DNA of 64,000 nt, taken from contig JAVHZZ010000002.1 of the NCBI GenBank assembly GCA_036250195.1, positions 67,462,205-67,526,204 of the forward strand. Direction: 5' to 3'. This document shows positions 1 through 11,176 of the stretch, in pieces; positions within the stretch are counted from its first letter, which is position 1; the number at the start of each line of letters is the position of its first letter. The translations under genes were made by a program, and so were the position numbers. This DNA is from Mixophyes australis. Lineage: Eukaryota > Chordata > Amphibia > Anura > Limnodynastidae. The notes below the pieces were generated by a model that made no database searches, was not told the origin of the DNA, and saw only the letters and a program-made list of their open reading frames with translations.

Positions 1-286
1 CATCTTACAACGCGTGATGTAGCATTGGTAAAGTGTCAGCTTCCCTTGAATGTGCTAGCAGCCCTTTCCGCTCCCCAAATACAAACATTGCCACTTATGG
101 TCTGACATTTTAGGATGAGCCCTTCATATTGAGACCATTTGTCTTCAGTGTGTAAATGTCATTTCCTACTATGTGATAGGCAAACACATTGTGCAATTGA
201 AGTTTACCTTCACACACACATCCTGAGAGTTGACACTTTTACTCAGACAGATACAAAGCTTTACAGACATTAAGAAAGCAAACTCA

Positions 287-1117
287 TCATGTACCTAGTG
301 GAGCGGCCTCTCCTGTTCGGGGTGGGCTAGAGCCAGTGTCTATGTCGCCCACCCCAACTATCTCCACCAGGGCTATTGCAGCCCTCGCCCGCTCCTCGAG
401 GGGTGTTAAAGTAGTACGTAGTCGAGGCCCCCCACCAGTGCCTTGAGCATGCCTGTGAATCTCAACAAGCTTCGCTTTCAGGCGTCCTTTATAGTCTGCC
501 CATCTGTGGAATAGACAAACATTATTGCCTCACATAGTACCTTCAACTCAAAATGACACATTTTTCAATCAAATACATTGCACGTTTGCTAATCACACCA
601 ATTTAACCTTCACATACAGTAATACAGATTTTGCTCTTTTGAAGCGCGTATAATGTGGTAAACATATTATGTCAATGTGACCAAGGGCCATGGTGTTAGT
701 TTCTGAAAACAAAGGGCCTGATCAACAAATGCATTGGAGTCACAAGGTGGTTTCACCTCACAGGTGACTAATGCTACTATGTCACAATATCCATATTTAT
801 CTCTAGCGATATCTATATATATTATTTGACAAATACACACAGTCAGTAAAGTTAAATAGGGCTATTATTTTTAAATTTAATTCGTACCTTTTCTGTACTT
901 CAACCTTTGTACGCTCATACGGAGATATTTCATTTATGAGCCTTGTGATTTCCTGCCAATGGGTTTGGCGCTCGCGTCCGGTTATTTGGCGGTTCCCACT
1001 GTGGAACCTCGCCAGAACCTCTTCTACCAGCACCTCCAGCTCCTCCTCTATGAAGTTGTTTTTACGCCTAGTTGGCAGCCCTGGTGCCTCCACATTACTT
1101 GGGCCAGCATCAGACAT
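287..1117 (-). CDS. SANT/Myb-like DNA-binding protein, 2 exons (gene A), Harbinger/NAIF1-like
   Basis: Two exons join in frame: exon 1 at 1117-888 and exon 2 at 503-287, giving 148 aa. The donor reads AAAAG/GTACG and the acceptor TTCCACAG, with the junction inside an Arg codon. Residues about 17-95 form a Myb/SANT-like domain: an acidic helix (FIEEELEVLVEEVL), a middle helix around THWQEITRLINEI, and a final helix with the KRWADYKGRLK signature typical of NAIF1 and PIF/Harbinger Myb-like proteins. The C-terminus is low-complexity and ends shortly after a Ser-Pro-Pro stretch. In PIF/Harbinger transposons such proteins bind terminal DNA and escort the transposase into the nucleus; that role is inferred here. 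It is divergent from gene B, with about 1.2 kb between the starts. No transposase is visible; one could lie left of the window. A further exon is also possible, because AG/GTACAT occurs just before the stop. Confidence 0.75.
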
Positions 1118-2346
1118 ATTCCTATTTCAAAGATAAGTAGTGTCTTTATAGGCAATGCACACAGTCAGGTGGTGATACAGAATCTAAGCACATTCCCCCC
1201 CTACATAAGGTACAATTTCACAAACTTCTAACTAGGTCTAAAACACATGCCCCTTATTATAATAAACATTGTGGTTTGTCTATTTAACGGCCATTTAGTT
1301 TGACCACTGCATTTTGACTGACATATTAGTCAAATACTATAGCAACATTCTCCTACTACTACTACTACTACTCTTCACTTTTCAAACCATAACATTGGTT
1401 TACAGGTTAGCTACACACCAAAATGAAGGATATCACTCAGTTGCAAACCCTATATTGTGTAATTATTATTAATATTTGGTTACAAATCAGCCAACATTTG
1501 GACCCATGTGTCCATCAATGCAATGAGCTAGTTATTATGCCGTTGAACAAGGATAAGTTTCAAAAGAACTTAGCATACTGTAGGCTACTATTGAAAACTT
1601 TACATGTTAAATGTGAGGCCAGGGGCCCTTTGCTTAGCAGTTTTTTTTACATTCCGGCCACACATATTGCAGAGCAAACAGTTTACTACATTAGGAGATA
1701 AAAATATTTTGGAACTATCCAGAAATTTTAGATAAATTCTTATACTTACTTTTCTCCAAAGTTTGGCACAAAAGACACAAATTATTTTGATAGTCAACTG
1801 GGTAATGCGTGGTATGGGCTGCGAAAAAAAAATAAAATTAATTTTTATAAGCAAGAAAAGGTAATGTGGTAAACAAAGCTAACCTCCTAATTTGAATATG
1901 GATAAGGTTCAAAAGAACTTAGCATACTGTAGGCAGAAAACTTTAGGAGAACACAAAAAAAAAAAAAACTTTCAATCTCTGATTTAGTTTGGTACTTACT
2001 GTTTGTTGTTGGCTTCTTAGAACAATCATCCAAATGTAATGTAATGAAATCTTGACTGTGCTCTATCCAGGCTAAAAAGCGAATGAACAGGCACTAGACC
2101 AAAGCACAGGTGGGTTTAAATGGAGTGTTGAATTAATAAACCAGGTGTACACTCTTCTTCCTAATTGCGGAGCACACTGTACTCGTCTCAGTGCAGGCGC
2201 CCGCCATGTTCTTGGTGGGAGAGACAATCAGAGTCACAACACAGGTGTGTGAAAGCTCCGCGTGTGACGTGAGCACGCCCATACGTGCTCAGCGAACCAA
2301 TCGGAACGCAGAGGCCCCCATTTTGTGTTATAGACATTATACCAAA
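1118..2346. promoter_or_regulatory. Divergent intergenic region between gene A and gene B
   Basis: This 1.2-kb gap separates the starts of the two SANT-like genes and must hold both promoters if they are expressed. A CTACTACTACTA simple repeat lies near 1350. A short segment is duplicated: ACTTAGCATACTGTAGGC occurs at about 1567 and again at about 1917. The stretch just left of gene B (2170-2345) is GC-richer than the rest and contains a CCAAT-box-like ACCAATCGGA at about 2298. No convincing TATA box was seen. Confidence 0.35.
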
Positions 2347-5130
2347 ATGAGGGCTGCAATTTTCAGCAGGCGTGAGCTGAGAGTCCTTGCAGAGGGTATG
2401 GACAATGTACCCTCTGGACGGTATGTGTCCAACGAGGTGAAGGTGCGGGCCTATCAAAGGGTCCGCAGACGCCTCCGCCTCCGATACAACATTCGGCGGA
2501 GCACCGTTCAGCTCCAACGGCGGTGGAGCGATCTCCGGCGCCGCCAGCCCCAGCTTCTGGAGGAGCTCCGTAGGGAGATCAGAATAAGTGAGTTCTCTAC
2601 TAATCGCCAAAAAAAAGTCAACATATATATATATTTGCTCTATGGCCCTGATTCATGAAGGATCCTTAACTTGAGAAACTTCTTATTTCAGTCTCCTGGA
2701 CAAAACCATGTTACAATGCAAGGGGTGCAAATTAGTGTTCAGTTTTGCACATAAGTTAAATACTGACTGTTTTTTCATTTAGCACACAGATACTTGATAG
2801 ATTATTTGTACACGGAAGTTTAAAGTTGATATTTGTGTGCTACATGAAAAAGCAGTCAGTATTTAATTTATGGTCAAAACAGATTACTAATTTGCACCCC
2901 TTGCATTGTAACATGGTTTTGTCCAGGAGACTGAAATAAGAAGTTTCTCAAGTTAAGGATCCTTCATGAATCAGGCCCTATGTTTGTAAATATGTTCACC
3001 CTAAACACCTGACATGGCCTACATAACAATGTGCAAGCACACTATAAAGGTCATGCCCCTTCCAGTGCACCCAAAAAGCTTTGGCTCCTGTGTCCTAAAT
3101 GTGTCTGCTAACCATTTACTGACCTAAATGTTTTTGTGTGACAATTCTCACCATTAAGTGTGGTTTAGGAAATCAGGCATTCTAAGTCTTGACCCGAGTG
3201 CTGTAACTTGCTAGTCTAACCTTAAAAACATTTTGGAGTGGAAGATGTGTTGTCATTATTGGGCCAAGATTTAAAAGGCACGTTTCAAATACAAAACACC
3301 TTAGTGTTTAGACTGATTTTTGCAAGCTCCCATAAGATGCAAACAGATTAGATAGTGTGCTAGATATAGCTAATCAATTATTACTTAACTGCCTATTTAG
3401 ACTCTTTTAGACTGTAAGGTAGTCCCAACAAAGGGTGATTTCCAAAGTATACTCAACATTCAAAGCTTTTTGACCTCCATCCACTAATTCGGTGGTCCTG
3501 TAGAGAACTAATTGACCAGGGCCAAGGGAGTTTGATGACTTAAAAGCACCTACATGAAAAAAACATACTACGGCCAAATGTGAACAAAACCTAATTAGGC
3601 GGCCAGTAGTATGTTTGGGGAGTGTGGTAGACAACACATGCAAATATGGAGCAAGCCTCCAAACATATGTAACTATCATCAGGGAGTTGAACTCCTGACC
3701 CCAGTGCTGTGAGGGAGACGTGCTAACCACTAGACCACTGTGCTGGGCTGACAAGTCATGTGAAATGCTTTGTGTTCATCATGTTTACCTCCTTGCATTG
3801 TTAGTAGCAAATATTTATGCCTGGTGACAATGTAAAGTTGATTAAATATGTATGATCACCTGATTGTCAAAATACAATAGTTTTTTTCAAATGGTGATTG
3901 TGTTAACATGTCCTTTTGTTTATATTTCCTTTTTTCAAACAGACCGAGCACGCTGGGAACGCCGCCAACGCCGCCGGGCATTAGTCGAGGCGCAGGCAGC
4001 TGAGGAGGAGGAGGAGGAGGAGCAGCAGCCAGTGGCGGTGGCAGTGCCACTGTCATCGGAGGAGGCGGCGGTGCCAGTGGCAGTGTCGCAGGAGGAGGCG
4101 GCGGTGCCAGTGGCAGTGTCGCAGGAGGAGGAGGCGGTGCCAGTGGCAGTGTCGCAGGAGGAGGAGGAGGCGGTGCCAGTGGCAGTGGCAGTGTCGGAGG
4201 AGGAGGAGGAGGCGGTGCCAGTGGCAATGGCAGTGGAGGAGCAGGAGGAGGAGGAGGCGGTGCCAGTGCCGGTGCCAGTGGCAGCAGCGGTGGAGGAGGA
4301 CGAGGAGCAGGCTGACCGGGAGCCCCAGGATTTAGCGGACTCCACATCAGGCAGCCAAGAGGCAGTGGAGTTGGAAGATTGTAAGTATTTGCGATAAGTG
4401 ATGGACATAGTTATACAAGATTGACATGTGCATTATACTTGTACATAATCCCTGCTGTGACATATGTTGATTAAATGGTGCCTTAAATGCCACAGGTCGA
4501 ACACTTATAATATCTGCCTATACATTTTAGGCGCATTAAACACTCAAACCACAGCCATAGCCATCTTAACACATGGGCACGCAGGGCATTGGGCAAAACA
4601 ATGTGGCCGCTAGCCTGGTCAACTCGTCAGTATATTAATGACTTGTTTATAAAATCTAATATACACCAAAATCGTTTGAATTCCTGTGAGTGATTGTATA
4701 GGTAGTGGCCCATGTAGTGCATAGGACCTGGGGCCAATAATGCTGGATAAGACAACCCTGTACATGGCCCTCTCCCCGTGGCTCACCAGATTTTAGTACA
4801 TTGATTCGAATGCCTTCTCGATGTCTAATGTGCGTGCAAATGGTTTTGTGGCCAGAGGCCTAAGTTTTGAAAGTAATGTAACAGTAAACATCTCTAGTAA
4901 ATCCTGTCTGTTTGATGAAATATGTATCCATGTATGTAATGTTTAATTTCTGATTTCTTTCAGCACCCACTGAGGAAGCTGGCAATTGGCCTCCACCACC
5001 ACCCACCGCAGCAGAACTGATGGCCCACATGGGTCAAATTGTGGAGGACCTGGAAGGCCTCCACGTACATATTGGGAACATTGTAGGCAACCTGCGTTTT
5101 AAATTGGCCTACTGGGCCTCATTGCGATGA
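2347..5130 (+). CDS. Second SANT-like protein with acidic repeat region, 3 exons (gene B)
   Basis: Three exons join in frame: 2347-2587, 3943-4380 and 4964-5130, about 281 aa. Donors are AATAA/GTGAGT and AGATT/GTAAGT; acceptors are CAAACAG and TTTCAG. Exon 1 encodes a basic helical domain (FSRRELRVLAEGM at the start, then RRWSDLRRRQPQLLEELRRE), which resembles the third helix of Myb/SANT-like transposon proteins. Exon 2 begins with a basic patch and then has a long imperfect repeat of Glu runs and VPVAVS-type segments. Exon 3 starts Pro-rich (WPPPPP) and ends in a possible amphipathic helix (AELMAHMGQIVEDLEGLHVHIGN). The start at 2347 has A at -3 and sits just before the domain; an in-frame ATG at 2206 is an alternative. 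All three frames are intact, so the gene is young or maintained. I do not recognise a specific family, and transposon origin is inferred. Confidence 0.65.
2644..2978. mobile_element. Hairpin MITE, family 1 (copy 1), in intron 1 of gene B
   Basis: The element begins GGCCCTGATTCATGAAGG and ends with the reverse complement. Inverted arms of more than 100 bp cover the segments AGAAACTTCTTATTTCAG and GCAAGGGGTGCAAATTAG. It is flanked on both sides by TAT (2641-2643 and 2979-2981), compatible with the 3-bp duplication of PIF/Harbinger elements. Related copies lie at 26810-27131 and 57420-57742. No coding capacity. Confidence 0.85.
3595..3750 (-). mobile_element. tRNA-derived SINE with V-SINE-like core, minus strand, truncated
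   Basis: On the minus strand this reads GGTTAGCACGTC, a B-box-like GGAGTTCAACTCC relative, then a core with ACACTCCCCAAACATACTAC. It matches the 5' half of the SINE seen more completely at 7753, 33664 and 50701. The 3' L2-like tail is missing. It lies in intron 1 of gene B. Confidence 0.7.
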
Positions 5131-6569
5131 TATTTTATTTATTGATGTATATGTAAATAGTTTGAAAAGATTGTTGTGTTTTAAAAATATATAACTTTAT
5201 AAAAAAACAAACCTTGGTGTGTGTGTCTTTATTCATCTCATTACACAACATGTGGATATATTGAATAGTCCGAAAAGAGTAATGAAGAAAGATGTTTTGC
5301 GTATAACATCATTTGTAAAACACAAAAGGATTTCTTTAGCTATTTGCATGTAATCCAAAAGTAACATGTGCCCTCCACGAACAAGCCACCCCTATAAGAG
5401 GTATTGCCTCTGTAGGCCCTGTGTGCAAGATAAAATCCAAAAATGTCAAACGCTCTAGCTAGTTACCAATTCCCCCAAATACATATGTCATTGTAGTGAT
5501 AGTCCAAGGTTACATTCAAGTAACAGTGACACATTGAAGAGAGCCTCGAAAGTGTACCCAGAAGTGGCGTCAGTGGTGTAAGGCAGAAGTGCAAGCGAGG
5601 CAAAGGACCATCGTACTGGAGTGTGGAGAGCGGCCTGTTTGGATACAGCTGAGTACATGACATAACGTGTACGCCATGGATCCAGATGAAAGTCTATTTG
5701 CTGACAATGTTGCATTTACCTCCAAGGAAGCTGTCACCTACAACACCCCCCCCCCCCCTTAGTCCATTTAGAATACTCAATGTCAGCATGCACCTAATAC
5801 TGTGCATGTGAAGTATAGCCCGTGAGGCTTCTTGGATTTTCCCTCCAAATAAATATTTACTTTCAATACAGTATAAATCTGAGGGCATATTTTACAATAT
5901 GGTTGAGCGTGTATAACAAATGCAAAATAAAAAAAAAAAACATTGTGTCCCATTTCTTGTTAGGATAATGATTCCAGTCCACACATTAGTTATGGGTATG
6001 CTCAGTATTTGAACTCATGTCTGCTGTGTTGTGAGTCCAAAGTGCTAACCAGTGAGCTACCTGTGAGATAGGTATTTTGTGAGAAATTTGTGTGAATAAT
6101 GAAGAGTAGTATTAAGTGTGAGGTGTCTGTGTAGCACGCATGCTGTATTGTTGGTGTTGTCTGTGTATTTTCATGTCTCAGGTTGGGGTAGCGGGTAGCT
6201 GTCCCCATTTGCATACAGTCATTCCTGAGTTGTAATCCAGACAGAAAACCTTCCTCTGTGTGGAGGTTGTATATACACTCTTGTGTGTATCCTTTATGGA
6301 AGAGTATGCTATGCATTCATTTTGCTGAAAAGGCAAAGATGTATTCACACCACATACATTTTAATACATTCGTTATTCATGTGTTTTTAATGTAGCCGTG
6401 TGCATGCATTTTGCATACTATACGGCGACTTGAAATCGAAGAAATCCTAAACACAGATCGTGAGCAATGTGTTTTTGACAAGTGTGTATTAGGTTAATTA
6501 GTAGCAAAGGAAAAACAACCGTCCAGAGTGTTGCACATCATTGCTATTTGTCAGTGATTAATGAGTAGA
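5131..6569. other. Non-coding region downstream of gene B
   Basis: AT-rich DNA with no convincing gene. It holds a run of C at about 5745-5758, a short run of A at about 5928, and a SINE-head-like fragment on the minus strand at about 5998-6065 (tRNA-like A and B boxes). The 3' end of gene B probably lies at about 5200; no canonical AATAAA was seen on the plus strand. Confidence 0.4.
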
Positions 6570-6893
6570 GAGCTATGTCGTAAAAATAAGCCCCAGGCAT
6601 TTATGTTGTGTTGTGTGTAAACAAACTGTTGGGTCCCTCCCACAGTGGGCGTGAGGTTTGCATTGCTTGGCTTGTCGTCAATCAGTTGAGAGCCGTCGCT
6701 TATGCGTGTAGCATGTTTAAAGATCCGCAGGTGGGTGTGTTTTCTAACGTTTGCGCTGCTTATTTCCGTCCCTTAGACCACATGGGGGTGTGTTTTTGCT
6801 GTTTGAGGTGCTTATTTCGGTTTACGTCGCTCAAAGTATGCAACGCAGATGCGTATGCGTTTGCGAATTTTGATGAATCGGGCCCTAGGTATT
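6570..6893. mobile_element. Candidate right terminus of a GGGCC-GATTCATC DNA transposon
   Basis: The segment ends TTGATGAATCGGGCCC, the inverted form of the terminal motif shared by many elements in the window. Just inside are GC-rich subterminal words containing GCGTATGCGTTTGCG. If paired with a left end outside the window it could bound a transposon carrying genes A and B; this is inference. Confidence 0.4.
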
Positions 6894-6929
6894 TTGGAGG
6901 ATGCATTTCTATTCTTTTAAATCTCTTAT

Positions 6930-7470
6930 CTTGTATTTAAAAATGGCTTAGGTGCTAAATTTTATTCCACATTTATAAAAATAACATAGTTGATAAGGTT
7001 AAAAAAAGTCACCAGTCTATCAACTTCAACTTATTTTGGATCTTCTGCGATCCCTCTCTTGTATTTGAAATTGATCCAGATAAAGCAGCCGCCACTCTAT
7101 TTCAATCAGGAAAAATCCCCCTGACCCAATATTAAAATCCTATTTCTCCCAGAATCCACTACTGTCCTTCATTTTAATTAACGGTCGTAACCCTGGATAC
7201 CCTTTGCCGCTAAAAATTTGTCTGACCTTTTCTTTAATGTATCCATTGATTCTGCCATCACAACCTTGCCTGGCAGTGAATTCCATATCTTGACTGCCCT
7301 TACTGTAAAGAACCCCTTCCTTTGATGATTGTGAAACTTTCTCATAGCGTTGTATCTGCTGAAAAAGTATTCTGTTTAATTGAGTTTCATATTTACTAAT
7401 TGCTCTGCAATATTTACTCTTCTCTAATTTGCCCCCTGAAACAAGTATTGAAGTTGTGATGTCATAGGTG
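6930..7470. repeat. Degenerate dispersed repeat, class not assigned
   Basis: Reads as an old interspersed repeat containing CTGGCAGTGAATTCCATATC and ACTGTAAAGAACCCCTTCC. I recall similar wording from dispersed vertebrate repeats but cannot name the class. No intact reading frame. Confidence 0.3.
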
Positions 7471-7752
7471 TGTGAAATCATGCATGCATTTACGCTTACT
7501 TCATGCAAGAGAAAGTGATTTTTTTGTTACAGTAGTAGGAACCATCAGTAAAAGCAATGCTTCCAGTCCGAGAATGTAATTGACTCCTGATGAGACCAAT
7601 ATGCAACACCTTTGTGAGCCTGCTCCTTTTTTAATGCTTGTCTTTTCTGTTAAAAGGCCTCAAATTGAGAAAATTTAAAATAACATTGAATTGTATTATA
7701 TTTTTGCACCTAGAAACACTTTTATACATGTGTCCAGTTGTATTTATAACTA

Positions 7753-8141
7753 TGGGCAGCACGGTTGGCGGCCGGCCCGGACAGCCGTTAGACAGAGGGG
7801 CCGGGGAACCACTGCCCCCCGGTCCAGCTCGCCCCTAGTTGGTGAAGTGGTTAGCACGTCTGCCTCACAGTGCTGGGGTCATGAGTTCAATTCCCGACCA
7901 TGGCCTTGTCTATGCGGAGTTTGCGTGGGTTTCTTCCAGGTGCTCCGGTTTCCTCCCACACTCCAAAAACATACTAGTAGGTTAATTGATTGCTATCAAA
8001 TTGACCTTAGTCTCTCTCTCTGTCTGTGTATGTTAGGAAATTTAGACTGTAAGTTCCAACGGGGCAGGGACTGATGTGAGTGAGTTCTCTGTACAGCGCT
8101 GCGTAATTAGTGGCGCTATATAAATAAATGGTGATGATGAT
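7753..8141 (+). mobile_element. tRNA-derived SINE (V-SINE-like core, L2-like tail) with GC-rich insertion in its head
   Basis: Starts GGGCAGCACGGT and continues with GTGGTTAGCACGTCTGCC, a B-box relative (GAGTTCAATTCC), the core CTCCGGTTTCCTCCCACACT, TTTAGACTGTAAG, and a 3' tail GCGCTATATAAATAAATG followed by GATGAT repeats like the L2 3' end. About 75 bp of GC-rich sequence (roughly 7768-7843) interrupts the head compared with the other copies. Confidence 0.8.
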
Positions 8142-8584
8142 TACGATAACTGAGCTGATTAAACCTGTGAATTTATCCTCCTACTGTAAAGTGTTAGTTG
8201 CCTTGATTTTGAGTCTGATGTTTCAGATACATTGAAGTACAAATCATAGATATGTGTACATACCAGGAATAATAAGAGGGTGGTTGTCCTAGAAAGCTGT
8301 TGTTTAGTGTATTTCAATGTACGTTCCCTACAATATCTATAGCACAGCAATTGTTACTCTTGTAATTTTATTGCTTGAGACTAAAGATGACCATTAATTT
8401 CAACTAGCCATTTGGTAGCTTCACTCTACCTTGATGTCTAATAACCACACATCCAGGCTCATATTTTTATTGTTCAAGATGGATCATCCCATCATAACAA
8501 TCTGCATATATATTAGTCACTGGCTAACCATGGGCTTTCAGTCTGCCAAGAAGATCTGTTTGGATTTTAAAATCCACAGGGATC

Positions 8585-9537
8585 TGGGTCTAGATTTACT
8601 AAGAATCGAGCTTGGTGGCAGTTTGAAGCCGCCACCCACCGCCGGCGGTTTAGTGATCCAAACCGCCGCATTTACTATAGGGCGGTTTGAGGCTTCAATT
8701 TAAAATAACTGGTTATGTATGGCGGACTGAAAAAGCTAAACTGCTGGTGATTTGGATGAAATGTCCATCAAAACCAGTTTTAATACCTGCTTCAGAATAG
8801 CTGGATGGCTTAAACATGCTGTTTGAACTATTTTGCCATTCAGAACATAAGAGAAAGCACCACATTTAAATTATTTTGGCAATAATTATTTATTAATTAA
8901 GAGGCAAAATGAATTAAATATTAACTTATGAGGGGAATTATTTTTTAAATTATATTAAGGGGATAAAATTATTCACTTATTATATTATTCGGACAATATG
9001 TAATAAAAAAATGTGCAAAATAAATAATTATAACCACCATTAACAATGAGTTAATAATATTATATATTCACATTTCCCACATAATATAATGCTATAATAG
9101 TGTCCCCTTAAAAATATATGTTAAAAAAAAATCCCACATGAGTTAATATTAAATTTATTTTGTCCCTTAATCAATAAATAATGATTTTCCAAATAATTAA
9201 AATGTCAATTATGCTTTCCCTTATGTTTTGAATATACCTCAAACAGCAGCAGTTTGGTCAATCTCACCATTCAAAACCACCTCTTTCATTTTGGCTGTTT
9301 GGATGGCTGTTTTGTGGCGGTTTTGAAAACTCAAGCTTAGTAAATGTGCTGGTTTGTATGCGCATCATTGTTAAAATCGGGATGGCGGTTTGTAAAGTGG
9401 TGGTTTTGAAAAATATAATTTCTGGCCGTTTTAACGGCGGTTTGGGCTTTAGCAAATACGGCACTTTCAAAACCGCCGGAAAAATAGCCAAAAAGCGTCA
9501 GTTTGAGCAAACCACCCTTTAGCAAATCTAGCTCCTG
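8585..9537. mobile_element. Terminal-inverted-repeat element, about 0.95 kb, AT-rich palindromic interior
   Basis: The left end TAGATTTACTAAGAATCGAG is mirrored by TTTAGCAAATCTAGCTCC at the right. Subterminal regions on both sides are full of GGCGGTTT and AAACCGCC words. The interior (about 8860-9220) is very AT-rich and itself inverted: TAATTATTTATTAATTAAG at the left against a TTAATCAATAAATAATGA segment at the right. No transposase. A non-autonomous DNA transposon is the likely class. Confidence 0.6.
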
Positions 9538-9657
9538 ATCACTTGGCACTAAGCTAAAACTGAATCTGCTTGTGGATGTGGCCACTTTAGAAGCTCTTAG
9601 TAGGGAGTCAAGCTGTGATCTCTAATCATTTATATCTCAAGTAAGTCAAAAGTCCTA

Positions 9658-9832
9658 GGGGTATAATTACTAAACTACAGGTTTGAAAAATGGAAATGTT
9701 GCCTATAGCAACCAATCAGATTCTAATTATCATTTATTTAGTACATTTAACAAAATGACAGCTAGAATCTCATTGGCCGCTATAGGCAACATCTCCACTT
9801 TTTTAAACTGAGAGTTTAGTAAATATACCCCA
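9658..9832. mobile_element. Hairpin MITE, family 2 (copy 1)
   Basis: Left end GGGGTATAATTACTAAACT and right end AGTTTAGTAAATATACCCC are inverted. The arms carry GTTGCCTATAGCAACCAATC and its complement. Same family as 12806-12980 and 47713-47880. Confidence 0.8.
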
Positions 9833-9845
9833 TAGAGTTTCATAT

Positions 9846-10005
9846 TGCTATCTCACCGCACTGGGGTCATGAGTTTGATTCCAACCAGGGACCTATCTGC
9901 AGAGTTTGTTTGTTCTCCTTATGTTTGCGATTTTCTCCTACACTCCAAAAACATACTGATAGGTTAATTGACTGCTATCAAATATGAACCCTAGTGTGAA
10001 TGTCA
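9846..10005 (+). mobile_element. Degenerate SINE fragment, plus strand
   Basis: Contains CTGGGGTCATGAGTTTGATT, CACTCCAAAAACATACTGAT and AGGTTAATTGACTGCTATCA, matching the core of the SINE copies at 7753 and 33664. Head and tail are missing. Confidence 0.65.
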
Positions 10006-10069
10006 CCATGTGTGTGGCAGTATATGTATATTTTAACCATCTTTCAGTTAAAAATAATAAAACAGTAAT

Positions 10070-11176
10070 ATTGCAACAGTTGCCATTTTATTAGCACATT
10101 TACTTGAAAAACCAAACAGTAGAACAGTACATTGTAAAAGCAGAAAATGAAAGGGTTATTACGGAAAGTTCATCTAAACATACATTTCCAGTAACATACA
10201 CACATAAAATTTGGGAATACAATTATAAAAACTTGTGCATAGGTAACTATACAAATAAGTAATATAACCTATAGCACCCAAATCGATGCTTATTCCTAAA
10301 AATACAAGAAAACATCTGATTGGGTAATTTGGGTTACAGTATGTTTTCGCACATTAATCTGTATTAGTGGTAGTAGGATTACTTTGTTCATATCCCATTG
10401 AGAACATATTTCAAATCAAATTGCGCAAGGAATACATCCTGAAATAAGTTCTGAACATTGGTATTACATTATGCCAAAACAATTCAAATTCATTACAAGG
10501 TGAGTCCTTATGAATTCCTGCAGCAGTGTAGAAAACACGACACGAGATATGAAGGCCACTACTTATTTTCTTTCAAGAGACTTCTATGTGTGAAAGTGAG
10601 AAAGGGTAATGTAAACTGCGCAATTGTGTCAGAAAGTTGTATAGCTCAGTGGAGGACCGTGATAAAAAAGAATGGTGTAAGGGAATGCAAGTGAAATGTG
10701 GCTTAAGATGATAAAAGCAAAATGTGCAACAGCATTAATGCTGAGATTCGTGCAATATGTTTATCACAATGCATAGCATAAGGGACACAGTGAATTCTAA
10801 TTGTTCTAGACTTTAGATTAATCATGCACCCAGATTAATATATGGTGGAATGTTTTCTTATAACCATTAGAGTGGCACTTATTTACTGAGGATTTATTAG
10901 GTCACAAGATGTCAGTTTCTTGCACAGGAGCTCAAATTATGTCATATCGTCTTTATTGCACTAAGAAAGAAATTTGTACTCATCCACTAACAACTTGAAA
11001 TTATTTAGCATATAGCAAATCATAAATTGTGAGAAGACTTTGTGAGTAGCATTAAATTAAGTGAGCGTTAAATTGCTGTGATGGGATGGCTGAATATTTG
11101 TCTAAGAATTTAAGGAAATACAAAGGAGCACAAGAACTTTTAAAATCAGAAAGCTGCACGTCAGAGCTTCTAGGCT
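10070..11176 (-). other. 3' UTR of keratin gene 1
   Basis: From the stop codon of keratin gene 1 to an AATAAA signal on the minus strand (plus-strand TTTATT at 10087-10092) is about 1.1 kb without coding potential. The 3' end is inferred from this signal; an earlier signal could be used instead. Confidence 0.5.
10087..10092 (-). terminator. Poly(A) signal AATAAA of keratin gene 1
   Basis: TTTATT on the plus strand reads AATAAA on the minus strand, about 1.1 kb past the stop codon. It is the candidate 3' end signal of the gene. Confidence 0.5.

Noticed and set aside
287..1117. Cellular NAIF1 as the identity of gene A
   Set aside because: Gene A is shorter, shares only the SANT-like domain layout, and lies beside MITEs with Harbinger-like ends, so a transposon-type relative is more likely.
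3856..4408. Long Pro-rich and Ser/Thr-rich open frames on the minus strand
   Set aside because: They are shadows of the triplet-based repeat in gene B exon 2, which has consistent splice sites on the plus strand.
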